A stretch of 60,000 bases of DNA from Symsagittifera roscoffensis (GCF_963678635.1 NC_087071.1:19903613-19963612); one strand, 5' to 3'; positions 42,804 to 57,800 are shown, numbered from the stretch's first letter. The notes: generated by a model from the sequence alone, not told the origin. Numbers and translations: made by a program.

Positions 42804-45800
42804 ATGGATATAGATCCGCCAGCAGCCAAAGTGGTCGGAGTTTCCCCCAAGCTTCAATTTGGTCAGATCAAACACCAGGGCAACAGACAGTTCCGACCTT
42901 CAATCAGGTATGAGACGAGCGGATCGACCAAACATCACCACGCGTTTTAGATTAAGAAACCGTCAAAACTGGATAAAATTTTGATTTTTGGGAGTTGATG
43001 GAATTTGTTTCTATTGCCTTAATTTTGACGGGTAGAAATTTTACTCATAGAAGATTAAAGTGCATATCTGCCTCAAAATTCAGTCTAAAAGCACAAAATT
43101 AAGCGTCGGTTTTTATTAATCTTTAAAAGTTTATCAAAATTTTTAAGTATTTAGGGTTTAACTAAAAAGAATGAAATAATAATTCGCATGGAAAATTATA
43201 GAGAAAATTGTAGGAAAAACTTTCACAAAATGTGTTTTTACTTCTTTTTCAGGCCACAATGGCGGGGGAGCAACTTTCCCCTCCATCTCCCGCCCCACCC
43301 CAAATGCCAGTGCCACCACAGCCAGTCTCACTGCAGACTTCCTCCACTCCAAGTCCAAGACAGGTGAGCCAGTTAAATGAATAATTACATCGTTAGCATT
43401 TTTTGACAGGTCACAGTTAATTTGTAAGTTGAACGAACGCGAGTAAGTTTTCTCAAAAACTGATTGCTTGAAATCTCACTAAAGATTATTAGAAAAAAGT
43501 TTTTAATTAAACTGCACAATGATCAATTGCGATTGGAAGTTTTTTCAAAACGGGTTTTGAAATCCTTTACGGTAATTTATTATTGAAAAATAGGAATTCA
43601 ACTTTTTTGGTAAATTTGCACAATATTCAATTTTGGTCCCAATCCGTTTTGCTCTTTACCCTCGCTTTACCCCTCCAGTAAAAAACTTTGTTTAAAGAAT
43701 GGTCAAAAACAGAAATGATAAAGTTATAATCATTTCACAATGAATTCCATTTTTTGCGTCTCTTGCAAACTTGGTCTGGAAGTAAGGAAAGCATCTGGGA
43801 CCTCAAAAGTCGTGGAATCGAGTCTGACAGTACGGGAAATAGTCAGTTTCAAAAAAAAACTTGAACTTGTCGGCTAATGATTGTCTGCTTATGTTTTGTC
43901 CGCTTAGTTTCCCTGTTCTAGAACTGTTTTTTTTTTAGTTTTATACATTATAGTCGCTTTTATGTGTTCTGATCTACTTCTGATGTTTATAATTTTACTA
44001 GCCTTGACTTTGTATTTTTTCTTCTTTTAAAAAAAATTATTCTGCCCAAATTATTTCGGCCTAATTGTTATCGGCTTAGTGGCCTAATTTTTGGGTCGTT
44101 TCAACAGAAACATATTTTTTATGCTCATCTCTGGATCGCACAAAAAGTCGAAAATCTTAATAGAAAATATATATCAAGTTTTTGAAATATATTTTTTCAG
44201 CTTTTTTTGTTTTTTTTTTCTTCTTTTTTTGTCGGCCTGACTGGTTCTGGCCTACATTATATCGGCTTATTGGCCTTATATTGCGTTTTTTGACGAGCAA
44301 AAAAAAGTTGTTGTATTCGTATTTGTGTTTTGAGGGTGATGGGGACTTGATAGCTTCTTATTAATATTGATCTGCATTCCGTCTCTAGAATCCAGGAACA
44401 TACAGACATAAAATTGTGCGCCTATCCAGTGCACAATTTGGCCTCGTAATGTGGTATTTTTTTTTCTTTTTTTGTAGGCCTCATATCTTTCAGCCTATAT
44501 TATATCGGCTTAATTGTCTAGTTGCATATTGTTTTTTTTTAAAAGCAAATAAAGATTTTTAAAGTTTTCGTGTGTTTTGAGTGTGAGGAGGACTTTTTAA
44601 GTTTTCATTTGTTGATTTTTTTTCGGCTTAAAGGGTTTCTGACCAGGTATTTTTGGCTTTGTTACCGCCTGCATCATCTTCCAATGCTATTTTCACATTC
44701 TTTTGTCTTGCATTTTTTTGTTTCAAAACTAGCCTTAATCATTATGAAAGACCTCATTTTTTCGACATTTTCGAACCTTAACGCTGGCTACATCATCTTC
44801 CACTGCTAATTTCTCATTTTATTGTCTTGCATTTTTTTTGCTTAAAACTAGCCTTATTCGTTTTGAAAGATCTAGCTTTTTCGACATTTTTGATTTTTTT
44901 CCCAATTTTTTCTTGTTCTGTTCTGCTAGTGTATAGCTCAGCTTTGCCAATGTGTCAAAAATGTTGAAAAAAAAACGCTCAAGTTTTCTCAAACTCCCTT
45001 GGGTTAAATCCTATGTCCTTTGGCCGGGTCATAGCGCGCGAAATTCTAAAGTATTTGCAAATAAGCACTACTTAAAAATCTAATGAGAATCTTATTAGAG
45101 TCTTACAAGCTTTTGGATTTCACTTTGGAGCTAAACCTCTTTAAAAACTGGTTGATTTGAAACTTGATTTCCTTTCAGGTGTGAACAAAAAGCTGAACAG
45201 CAGTTGGCCAGTGAAGGAGAAGCCAGTTAGACTGGAGGAGATGGAGAGAGAGCTGGCTCACAAACTCCTTCAGGACATGATCGAAACCAGCTCCGGTAAC
45301 TAATTAATTTAAACTAAAGTCAATTAGTAAACAAAGTCCTGCTAAGAGACAATTTGGGGACTATGACCTCTAGTTGCATGCATACCGTTTAGCATGCGGC
45401 TATTAGAGCAATTAGACTGAAGTGTGTTAACTCACATTAGCAACTAAAACTCAGACCGATTGCGGTTTGAGCAACTTTTTTAATTGCGCATACTAAGCGG
45501 CACGCATGCAGGTCGCTACACCCCAACCTGCACTTTGAACAGTTTTGTGAAAATTTTGATCAGTTCCGGGCAGTAATCAATTCAAGCCACAAAATGATTT
45601 ACCCAGGTCGGGTCCGCGACTTGTTCTTAGACTTCCAAAAATGCGCTTATGCGATTTTCGCGACAAAAAATTCAAATTTTGGACAAAATTTTTATGGTCG
45701 CAGACAAAGTCTAAAACTTTGGGTCGCGATAGTCAATCAGAGTCTTCCGAAGAAACATTTTTTTTTCGATTTTTTTTGTGGGATCTACCTTTTGTTTTGT

Positions 45801-48800
45801 TGCCCTTTCTTCAACAGTGACTGAACAAAGAAGGTGTAACTTTTTGCTTCCAAGCCATCGCCTGCCAATCATAACTAGTTTTATTTTCCGATACTTACAT
45901 ATTTTCATTAGTCGGAAAGTTGTTTTATTTCCTTAGTGAAATTTAATTGAATAATAATATATATATACAACGTTGTTTGATTTGAAATCATGAGTAACTG
46001 TGGTTCTTAAGACTCGGTCAAAGACAGTTCCTGAATCTCAATTTTGACAGCTATGGTCGCGGGTTTGACTATGAATCCGTTCTGAAAATTTATCACGTCC
46101 TTGTGCAATTTGAATTCCCGATAACCCCAACTGTTCTCGCCATTCTCAAAAACAGTTGTTGAATATATATAAGCTATGCAACTTTCAGCCATGGTTTTGT
46201 TCAACAGAGTAAATCTATACTTAATTTGAAGCATCCAGGTATCCTTTGGTTCCACAGGTTCGATTTGCAGATGCAATCCAAGCCAATCGTCATTATCTAC
46301 TTTGCTCACTTCAGCTCGAGCTCTGAAGTTGAAATCACGAACTCGATAAAATGATGAATTCCTATATTCAGTGTTTTCAAATTGAAACGGTATATTGTCA
46401 ATTTTTGATATAAACTCGAAAGGCTTCATATCATAATTTAATTTCCAGCTTTCGTTTTGAGCACCAAATTCTGCATGTAGAAAAGCTTTTAACTCCGGGC
46501 TAATAGCTGCTGCACTGTCATCGACAATTTTATTCACCATTGTTTTAAACTTTTGTTGTTCTTCGAGTTCTTGTTTTCTCAGTTGTAACTGATTTATTTC
46601 GTGATCAATTTGATATAACTTCAAATCGAGATCTTTGAGTTTAGGTTGCAGGTTTTGCGCCTGTTCCTTCAAAACCGATTTGTAGCTCCTCAAATTATGC
46701 TCTGAGTGATAATTATCAACACAAGAGCTGCATAGTGGTGTACAGCAGTCCTTACACCACATTTTCATATCCGCTGCAGCATGAGCACACACTTCTCCCA
46801 TCTTCACGCCATTATTGTCAATAGACAAAACCCCAATTGCGTCCCGAATTCCGTAAAGTGGATTCAAATCACTTACTTTCACTTGAAAAACTTTGCTGCA
46901 AACTGCGCATTTCGAAGCTTGGCCATTGTTGTGTTTGATATAGTCCAGACAGTTTTTGGGAGGACCACAATATGAGTGTCCACAATGGAGCGCTCGTGGA
47001 TCCACCAGAGTTTCAGTGCAAATTGAGCATTTGAGAGACTCGGATATGGTTGCTGTTGCCATTGTTCACTCGCTCGAATATAAAAGAATGTTGTATTCAA
47101 AGTATGTATATCATAAATTTTGTATTTAAAAATTGAAAATGTATTTTTTTCTCGTTCGAAAGCGTTTTACATAAGCAAAAACAATTTAATCATTAATCGT
47201 TTCAAAATTGTACGCTAAAGCACGTTAGCTCTTTCATTCTGGCGCCATATCTTTGTAGCAAGATAGCTCATAATCTGGTTTTGTTTCTAAAATTCAGCTT
47301 CAGATGCTATTTAAAACCTTTTCAGCAAAACTTTCTTCTTAATGCATGTTGTATTCAGAAGTATTATGTATCACGAAAAATTTGTCTATTAGAAATTTAA
47401 AGATATAGTCAGTTTGTTTAATGTTAGAACGCACATTGACAATAAAACAGTATGAATTTTGGATAGTTTTAAACAAGTCATTTAATCTGATCATTAGTTT
47501 TTTTAATGAAAATTAACTAAAGCACGTCAGTCCGTTAATTGAGGTGCAATATCGTCTTGGCAAGGTATCTCATAATACAGTTTTCATTTTTGAAATTTCA
47601 GCTCAACATGCTACTCAAAACATTCTATGAAAAGCCATTCATCTGAGGTTGTACTCACAAGTATTTTACAAAAAATGTCAAAAAAAAATAAAAAAGCCGT
47701 AAGTTTGCCCCATGTTGCACATTGAAAAAAGAACAGTGTGAATTTTAGAAAATTTTGAACAAGCCATGTATTCTGATTATTGGCCACGTTTTGAAAATAA
47801 ACTAATACGCGTACGCAGTTTATTTCTGGCACCACTTAGTCATACCATCTAAAAAACAATTTTTTTTGTCGACAGTGTTTTGTGTTGTTGAACTGGCCCT
47901 TTTCCACTCCTCCTCTCACATTTTAAATGTTACGTTTTTTTGTAGTTGTTTTACGTGTTATTATGGCTGAATGCTTGATTTTACTATCCAAGGTAATGAA
48001 AACTAATGTGTTCAAGATAGTTAATTTGTTCACCATGCAAAACTTCGTTTTATTATGACAACGTGAAAAATGTTTTCTCAAACATGAATTTCAAACGTCA
48101 GGGTGGATTGAAAAAAGTTTTTAAAATTTATGAGAGACTAATTTTGAGCGGATCTTTAGGAAAATACAGAATTCACAAAACTCATATTCGTTTAAATTTA
48201 GGCGCAACAAAGTTTTTTTGCCATTTAATTTTTGCAGTTCGTGAACAAAGCATCCTGCATTCAAAGCTCAAAAAGATAAAGTGAATTTTTTACAAATATT
48301 GTTTTTTTTCACAAATCAAAAAATTTTTAAAAATCCGGCATCGCATTCAAATACTCTCAATTTTAGATTTTTATCAAAATATGAAGTCTTTTACGAGTAC
48401 CCATACATGAAACTTTCCAGACAATGAAGTTTGTTTTCAGACAAATTTTTCATTCTTCAGAAATAACCAATTTTTGATAATTATAGATGAAAACTCTTTT
48501 CTTCGTTTAATCAACTCAAAGCTAAATAAAACCATAGATCTGTTTTCATCGACGAGGAATCTTTTTTCTTAAGTTTTTTTTTAGTTTTAGACAAAACTCG
48601 ACAAACTGAGTTGAGGCTGACCTACAAAAAAAAACCTCTTTACAGTTTCAGCGTTATTGTTCCGACTTTTGATACGAAAGTGACGAAATTGTTATCCTGA
48701 GCTTAAATTTGAAAAGATATTTCACCTGTGATCATTTTTCGTAAAGTTATGAGGGTTTAAAGATTGCCATTTTGGCCAATTAGGGACAATTAACGCGCGA

Positions 48801-51800
48801 TATATTTCGCACTATTAACGCGTAAGCGAGAGTTAATCCGTCTTAGAAATCGTTCCAAATTGGTTGAAAGAAGCTTATTTGCCATAATCGATTTGTTACA
48901 AGGAGCTAGATCTATCCTTTTGTACTTTATATGGCGTGTGGGGGGATGATTTCATTTAAAAAAATCAAATTTTAGGGAAAAAAAATTCTTTTTGTTTTAT
49001 TTCATTCCGTTTTTTCATGTTACTACTGCGCCATAGAACTTAAGAGGCAGTCGGAACATTCAGGGCCTCGCCCTGATACGAGCAGTCTTGTTTCGTTCAT
49101 TACTTTTTATGTCTATACTTTTTACCAAATTTTTCTATTTAATCAACCGTTTTCGAGGAAAAAAATATCAGGAAAATTGTGCTAAGAATGAAAACAAATA
49201 TGGAACTTTTTTTTGCTATGAAATTTTTTTGACGATTCAATCGCATAAAGAAAGAAGTAGCAGTTTTTCACTTGATCTGGCAAAACTCTAAAATTCATAA
49301 AAAACCAAAACATAGATAGTCTTTGTTCTGCAAAACACTTTTTTCCAGTGTTCCGACCACAGATTTTTGAAAATTCATTGCTTAAAGGTAAAGTGTCGAA
49401 ACATTCTGCTATTTGCACAGCAACCGGTTATTCTTGTTATGATTTTCATTTGAGCTAAGTAGATTTCAATGTTTTTTCAGATGAAGCAAAAACTGTTTCT
49501 TGCTTTTGTAAGCGAATGAATGAATATTCATACGGACGCTATTGACTTTGCTAGCAGTTTTAATCTGATTAATGAATACAATCAATTGTTTTCTTGAACT
49601 TTGACTTGCCTTGACGAGTTTTATAAGTAATTTTTGATTTTTTTATCATTTATTGCATGCAAGTAAATTTAAAAAAAATCAAAATTTAACATAAAGAGCA
49701 CCCTTTTTCACAAAATTACAAAAAAAAATGAATCTCGGCGAAAGATTAAGATATTTCTTTTGAAAAATAGCTTCATAAAACATTGTTGCTTTTGGTTTTG
49801 TTTTTAGTTTGAGGGTTGTTGTTTGAGTCTTAGTCTATTTCTCGATTTATCAGCACTGCAGTAAATATCAGATGAAATCACGCAAAGTAGAACATTGATA
49901 CAGCTCACTGTTTGATTCGGACTCCGAATAATGGTTTTAAAAGTTTTCAATGAAATAATTTAAGAATACCTTAGCGCTATCAGAGGCTTAACGAAATGGG
50001 TCATCAAAATGTCAAATATGATAAATATTTTGTCTTCATTGAACAGTCAAAATAATTTGGTTGATTTCAAAAATGTCTGTACTCAGAATAATCTGAACCA
50101 CTAGCACATCAACAATTTCTCAATTCTTTGATTTTAAAATTGTTATCTGCATCTTTTTAGGAAAAAAGAAACCAAAAAAATCTATCACATTAATTTCGCG
50201 TTTAAGTCTGCGATTTCGGTTTAGACTTTTCAGTCACATTTAAAGTCGTCTACTAAAATTGTCAACTTACTCTCACTATCGAACAAATAAACTGCCTACA
50301 AAGTTAAGCAAAAGCGCTCCCATCACGCCAAAATTGTGAATCTTCCGACTGTCTTTCAATGTTTTTGATGTAGCATTTTGCAAAATAAACTATTTAAAAA
50401 AAACTTTTGTCTGCACGGAATGTATATCAAGTAAACCACTTAAATTGTGAGGTTTTGGAATTCATATTTCAATTGAAGAAAGTCAACTTTTTCTACCATT
50501 TAATGTGTAAAAATAAAAAATGACAATAAGCTAACCTCAACACATTTTTGGTTTGGATTTTCCCTGATCTTGATTCTTAATTTCCTAATGCTTCGAGTTA
50601 GACGAAAACTGAAAAATTCGTGCGCTAAACTGGCAATCATCAAAGTTTTACAAAAATGGCTTTCAATGGATATCTGGAATTTACCAGAATTTACAAAAAT
50701 TTGTCAAAAAATGGAAGAAGAAAAAACCACCCGGGAGCAGAATTTTTGTCAATTTTTTCAAACAAAAACGATACCTCCATTAATTTTCCAGAGTAGGTTT
50801 TTTGACATCAAATTCCAGCAGAAATCTGAGTAAAAGAAGGAGAAACTTCATTAAAAGTTCTGTTTGCTGATCCGATGTAGCCCCAATTTTGTCCCAGACT
50901 GTTAAGTTAGGAACGTAATCGGAGTTCTAAATTATTGTTTCTTCGGTTACGGGATAATTTGTTTTTAACCCAGAAAATAAACGATTTTTTCTGTTTTTTG
51001 ATGTTTCTCTGCAACTATTTGTGATTCAGCGTGGTAAATTTTAGGCTGTAAATGATTGACTTAAAGTTTGATTGTTTCGATTTGCTGTTGCATTTGACAC
51101 GTTATTTCGATCGAGCTCGTTGAAAATATTCCGTTAATTCAAATAGTTTTAGAAAGAACTTAAAAAATATGATTGAAAACTTCAAAGCTTGTCCAAAAGA
51201 TCAACCAGAATACGGCGTGCATTTTTTAAAGTTTATTAAATTCTTCGATTATGTTGGTATTGTATTGAATGGCAGAGGCACTAGTCTTCTGAATCTTCAA
51301 AAAAAATTCTTACTCTTTTCTTTGTACGACAAGGATACTCATTCCATTGAGTTGAGATGAAAGCAAGTTTTCAATCCAATCAGATAAATTTGGTTTTGCT
51401 TTATTAACTATGTGAACATTTCAGCTCCATATTTAAATTACTTGCAGAAAAAAAACGTGGAAACGCTAAGAAAATGTTTGTTTATTTGCTAGGTTGATAA
51501 GAAAAGAATATGAGCTTTCTTTTCCTGACTGTATTAAATGAAAAATTTTCAAGTATGGGTTGAATATCATTTGACTTAATTCGTTAATTCATTTGTTGGA
51601 AAATGAACAATGTTCGGTACTAGTTTAGACGTATGATCCCGCAGTTTTGATGAGTTTCTTTTAAAAGCTCGTTTAGAAGTATCTTGCCGCCAAAACACTT
51701 GAAATATATTTGAACTAATTCAAGCGAATGTAAACTAAAGGAAAAGTTTTAATCATTTCCTAGTTATATTTGCCACTACAGTTTTGTTTAAAATGAACTT

Positions 51801-54800
51801 ATCAAACATATTAATTAATAGGTAAAACTTGGGTCTGTTGGTAGTTTAATGGAACCATACATCTAAACGAGGTCTTTAAAGTGATCATACTTCTGAACGA
51901 GTACCCAGTGTTTGCTTTTTAAAAATTGCCATATAAAGTACAAAGTGATTGATTTAGCTCCTAGTAACGTAGCATTTTTGACAAATGACCTGATTCAACT
52001 CATTTGGAAAGATTTCTAAGACGGATGAAATCGCCGCTTACGTTATCACGCATTAATTGTCCTAAATTGGCCAAAACGGCAATGTTTAAACCCCCAATAC
52101 TTGAAGAAAAATGACCACAGGTGAAACATCTTTTTAAATTTGAGCTCATGACAACAATACCTTTCAGATTATTTTAAAAAATTCCGTCAAAAAAGGTTAT
52201 TTAAAAAGTCGAAACTTGTATGAAAAAAAAAATCACCCGAGCACAAATGTTCCGTCTCTTTCTTCGAAAGTCGGAACAATAAAAAACTGTACATAACTTT
52301 TGGAGCTAAATCAAAATATAAACTCGAGATCTACAATTCCAAGCGGAAATTTTTTTCTGTATTTCATTTTTGTTCGCCAGTTCAATTCAATGTTTTCATT
52401 TTTGAACCTCAGACAAGTAAGTGATTTTTTCTCAGAACGACGCAAACTGCCTCAAAAAGGTAAACACAAACTGGACCCAATCACCCACCCCACCAAGAGG
52501 AAGACACCCCCCTCCCCACACTCGAACAAAGACAAGAAGAGTACAAATGGGACAGGAGGGGGAGGGGGAGGGGGGAGGAGGGCTTCGAACACTCTGAATT
52601 TGGCCCACAAGAAGGAGACAGAGAGACAGAAACAGATGTTCAGAAGCACTCTGGTTGATATACTTATGTAAGTGTTGTTTTTGCACAAACGTCAACTGTG
52701 ATTCAATGCAACCCCAAGGTTGAAGTTCAAATTCAGTATTAATACAACTCATCGTATCAAATAGCTGGAGATTCTGAATTGTTGAAGTTAGCTGCTGCTA
52801 ATTTTGCGCATGTACTAATTTGAGGTGTGCGAGGCTGATTACTTTTTGTTATTACCGGGTAATTTCTCTTCAGAGGTAGAATTTTTGATCATTGAGAGCA
52901 GTCACAGAATCGAATCAATGTTATCCATCTGATTGGTCCAAGTTTGCCTAAAATTTTATTAGACCATTTTTAAGGTTTGTAAATGCTTAAGTTCGGGGGG
53001 AGAATAGTAAACTTGTTGGACATTGGCAAAGCTTCAAATCGCTTAATTGGTCTCTAATCTTGCTTCTTGCAATACCTTTTCTGCTTTTAGACCAAACGGC
53101 CAATCTCTTCAGTGAGTAAATCTGATCACCATTTCTTATAAATATTTTGTTGTTCAGCTCATCAAAAATTTTCATCAAATGTTCTTGTACAGGAAATTCT
53201 TTTGAATGGCCTTGAACTCTTTTTTCAGACAAGTGCAGGCTGTTGACCCTCAAGGAGAACATGGCGGCTCTCAAGCTGCACGACCCAACCAGGCTGAAAA
53301 AGACATGATGGTATGCATGATGAAATGATGCAACCAGGGGCGGATCTAGGATTTTCTAGGGGGGGGGATTTAAAAAGAAATTTTGTCGGCCTTTTTTTAG
53401 GTCGACCGTCTTAGCTCTATCAAATCACTATAAAGACCTTATTTTGACCAAATTTTTTGAGCCACAGCCAAAATGGATATCTCAAAATAGTACGAAACGG
53501 GACCCTTTCAGTCGGCAGGGGGACGAATCCTTGAGAAAAAAAAGCGTCCCAACCCCCTAAATCCGCTGGTGGATGCAACATGCAGTTTTGTTTCTCTTTC
53601 GCGTGATAAATCTTCGGAAAAAAAAAACAGTTTGCTTTTCTCATTAAATTTTTTCATCGGAATTTTTTTTTCTCAAACTTTATTTTTTAATCGAAGTTTT
53701 GCAATACTTTTTGTTTAATCGGTGTTTTCTAGAATCTTGTAGTTATTTATTGCAAAAAAGTGACCCCTTTTCCTTCTCCATTCCAGAGGTACCACTACTA
53801 CATCTCGAATGGGATAGACACAGAACACGTGGCCCCAATGGAGGACAGTTGGCTGCAACACATCATGGGACTGGTGAAGGAACCCCTGAAGAAACACCAG
53901 GAGACCATCGAGAACTTATGCGATGAGATCAAAGAGGACTACCTACTCAGTGTGAAAAAGGTTAATATTATTATTAACTGTTAATTATTAATTAAGAAGG
54001 TTTGTTTTTTACCATTTGAAACGTTCAAGGGTCATTGGTACTATCGAAAAAGACTGCATGCTCAGAGTCAAGAAGGTTATCGTTATTAACTATTAATTAA
54101 GATTATAATTCTCAATTATTAATTAAGACGTTTATTTTTTACCTTTTGAAAAACATGCTTCTTGTAAATCATACTTTTCAGTAAAGGCCTGTAGGCTAAA
54201 AACTGAAAATCAAACATTCAATGTTCATTGGTGACACGAAAGAGGACTACTCACTCAGTCTCATGAAGGTTAAAGATATTTTGAGGTCAACTTTATTTTA
54301 CAGCTCAGAACAATACCAATCCCTCTCTTTCGAAAACAACTCGAGAGAGCGTTACAGAAAACTTTTCGTCCCTATAACTTCATAATTTGGGAAACCAGGA
54401 CGCAGCTTGTTTTTTTTTCTACATACGTAGTTACGGAGACTTTTGAGAATCAAAATCATAAAGCTAAAATGTAAAAATGTGTATTCATTCAGTAAATTGC
54501 TGCTTCAATTAAAATTTGAGAAAAAAAACATGTCGTTTTGAACAATTTTTGCAGTGTAACTTTGAAAATATCGATTGAAACCATGTTTTTTTGCAAGCAA
54601 AGCAAAAACTCAAGTTTTGAATCAGTTCCGTTTTTGCAAAATTTATCTGACTTGAACAACTAATTTGAAAGTATTTCTTCGCATCAGGCCATTGTTGACT
54701 TTGTTCTCAACGACCCCTCGACCACCAACGGTCTATCCCAGCCGGGGGGACCCTCTAGACCCCAGACAGCTTCCCAGCTGACAGCCAGGATCAAAAGTGC

Positions 54801-57800
54801 ACCTAGGAAGGAGGGGAAAGAAGGAATGGACGGGGATGAGGGGGGGATGACGAATGAGAGACGGAAGGAAATTGTGGTGTATTCTTCCATTCCTGCTTAC
54901 AAAGAGGAGTAAGTTAACTTTTTCTTTGACTCTTTAAACTTTGATTCGCAACAAGTTTATAGTGATGTGCGAAACTCATGTTAGTATGAAATAAAATATT
55001 ATATTAAAATTGAAAATAGGAAAAATTGAGAAAAATTTTGCTGAAAAAAATATCAAAAAATGTCAATTTCTAAATCTATCGATTCTTCTCGACTCCAAAT
55101 AAATTTTTGGATGTTTAAAACAAAATTTTCTCAGAAAATTTCTTCGTGATGTGGTTGAAACAAAAATCGTGCTTTCTGCTATCTGTTAAAGCTGTAGGTT
55201 ATGCGTTTTGTATTTTATTACAAATACTTCGGATCTTAACAACTATTTCCACACATATGGCATAGAATTGCAAACCCTATAAAAACCAACTAAACGGCTG
55301 AGCATATGAGAGTTTTGTACCTGGTAATGAATATCCCCCTTGTAATAGAAGGGATATAGAAAATATTTAACAAGATCAAAACCTTCAAATATTGTGTCTT
55401 TTCTCTGTTCATAGACTGTCGGTGGTTCCTAAGCCGTGGGAGCGTACTTTCTACCAGGCCAGGAATGTGATGATCAGTGAGCTGAATGTGGTCAACCCCT
55501 GCATGAACCAAGTGCTCAACATGTGGTACCAACACTACGAGTAAGCATCTTATTGGTTCATTATGCCAATTTGAACTTGAAATGTAATATGTATGTTTAC
55601 AAAATATGCAAATTTGAAATGAAATAATATGTTTTTTTTTCAAAACACAAAAAGAAATCATAGAAAATGATAATAAAATGTAGATCTCCCCTCGACAAAA
55701 ACATTTTGAAACAAGGATAGCCGGTTACTGTGCAAGTAGCACAGAATGTTCGGACCATAGTCCTTAGAAAACTACGGTTTAGAAATTTTTTTCCAACTAA
55801 GTGAAGTTTTTTACTGCTTGGTTTATAGTTTTTCTGATGAAAAACTATAATTTAAGCACGTTAGACTGTCATAGTAATATAGTCAAATTTGACAAAAATT
55901 TTGTAGAAAAATTACAAGAAAAACTACAAAAAAATTTTTTTTTTAAAATTTTTTCCAATACTTTTTGCTGAAAGTTGCAAGTCTTAAGTTAGGCACAAAT
56001 TAGGAATTTAAATTGTTGCAAGCCTGCTTGCTTGCTTTATTTGCTCGAATTTTGACGAAAAACTAAAAATTTTGTGCTGGTTTTTCTCTACACAAGAAAA
56101 ACAAATTGCGAATTTTTTAATGTGATTCGAATCACGACTGAAAGGGCTTTAATATGATATATCAATTAACCCAGTCCGATAATTGTTTGAGGTACCTGAT
56201 TTTGCGCGGAAAAAGAACTAAAACACACCCAAAAACAAAGTTCTTCCTCATTTTCAGTGGTTAAAAAACGCGTTTTTTCACTGTTGATTCATAAGTTAAT
56301 TTCATTCTCTTATGATCATCCTTCACAAGCCGATAAAGAACAAAGTGATAGATGGAGCAGTACTTGCTTTAAAAAGATTAATGAATCTTCCAAAAACATT
56401 TTATTTGGGGAAAAATGCTGATTTTTTTTCTGAAAAACTATCCATCCACACGCCATATAGAGTACCAAATGATTGATTTCACTCTTAGTAATATAGCATT
56501 AATGACAAAAAGCCCCGCTTTAACCAATTTGAACAATTTCCAAGACGAAACAAGTCTGCTCATATATCAGGGCGAAGCGAGTTATAGGAATGCAATATAT
56601 TGCGCATTAAATCAATCAAAATGGCCAAATTAGCAAATTTCAATCCTGATAATTTTACGAAAAAGATTACGAGCCAATTTTTTTTTCAAATTTGAACTCA
56701 ATATTTTTAGCAACATCATTTTTCAGATGGTATAAAAAGTTTCCGTCAAAATTGGCTAAAGAAGAAGTCGAAATTGAATGAACAAAAACAACCACATAAA
56801 GCATAAATATTCCGCACATTCTTCAAAATACGGAACAAAAAATCTCCTCTTCAATATACCGCGCGTTAATAATCCAAAAATTGGCCAAATTGGCATTCTT
56901 TAAGCCCCTGTTTTTACAAAAAACCATCACAGGTGGATTATCTTTAGATATTTGATCTCAGGGCAACAATACGTTTTAAATAAAAAATCCCGTCAAAATT
57001 GCTAGTTAAAAAATCGAAGTTTGTCTGGAGCAAAAAACCACCCTGATACAAATATTGCGTCAACTGCTTCGAGAGTCGGAACAACAATCAGTTCAAATAG
57101 CCGACCGATTTGCAAATTGTAACGATTTCTGAGCCGGATGAATTTGGCTCTTACGTGTTATAGAGCAAAATAAATCGCTCTATACTTGACCTAAATTAGC
57201 CAAATAGGCAAATTTCAAACCAGCATATCAACACGACAACTTGAGCTCAGGATATCAATACTTTTCAGACAATAAAACAAATCCACCAAAAGTGGCTTAT
57301 TGAAAAGTCGAACTTTGTATGAAGAAAAAACAACCTCCAGGACAAATGTTTCATTACTTTTATCGAAAGTCGAAACAAAAAACGTTTTTTTAGTAGATGG
57401 CTGACTGTTTTGAAAGAAAATTTAGAGAGCTGCGCTAGGCAATTTCGGAAAATCACTATTCCAGTCGGAAACATACGTTTGCGTAACAAAGAAAGTTTTA
57501 TTCCACTGAAAATTTACTTTGTTTCTCGCCACACATAACCACAAATGTTACGTGAAAAGCATGTAGTTTTTAAGTTTTTTTTCAATCAGCTGCAATGGCT
57601 CGCGCAAAGGTGGGATATGAAGCTTACGAGTCGCCTAAAGTCGCACCGTTCTTTTTTATTGCATAAAATCGCGACTCATCTCATCCGAATTTCGCCTAGT
57701 CCACCTAGTTCCGCCGAAAACTGCGTTTCACGAAAAGTCGCATTTTATTTATTTGATTGCGCTGAATCGCGAAGATGTTTGCGCTGAATCGCGAAGTAAA

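Noticed and set aside
43253-43363. Dynein start at the ATG inside exon 2 (GCCACAATGG context)
   Set aside because: The Kozak context is good, but that frame reaches a stop at once in exon 3.
51169-51360. 63-codon frame in dynein intron 3
   Set aside because: It looks somewhat protein-like but is too short, has no recognisable family and no supporting splice sites.
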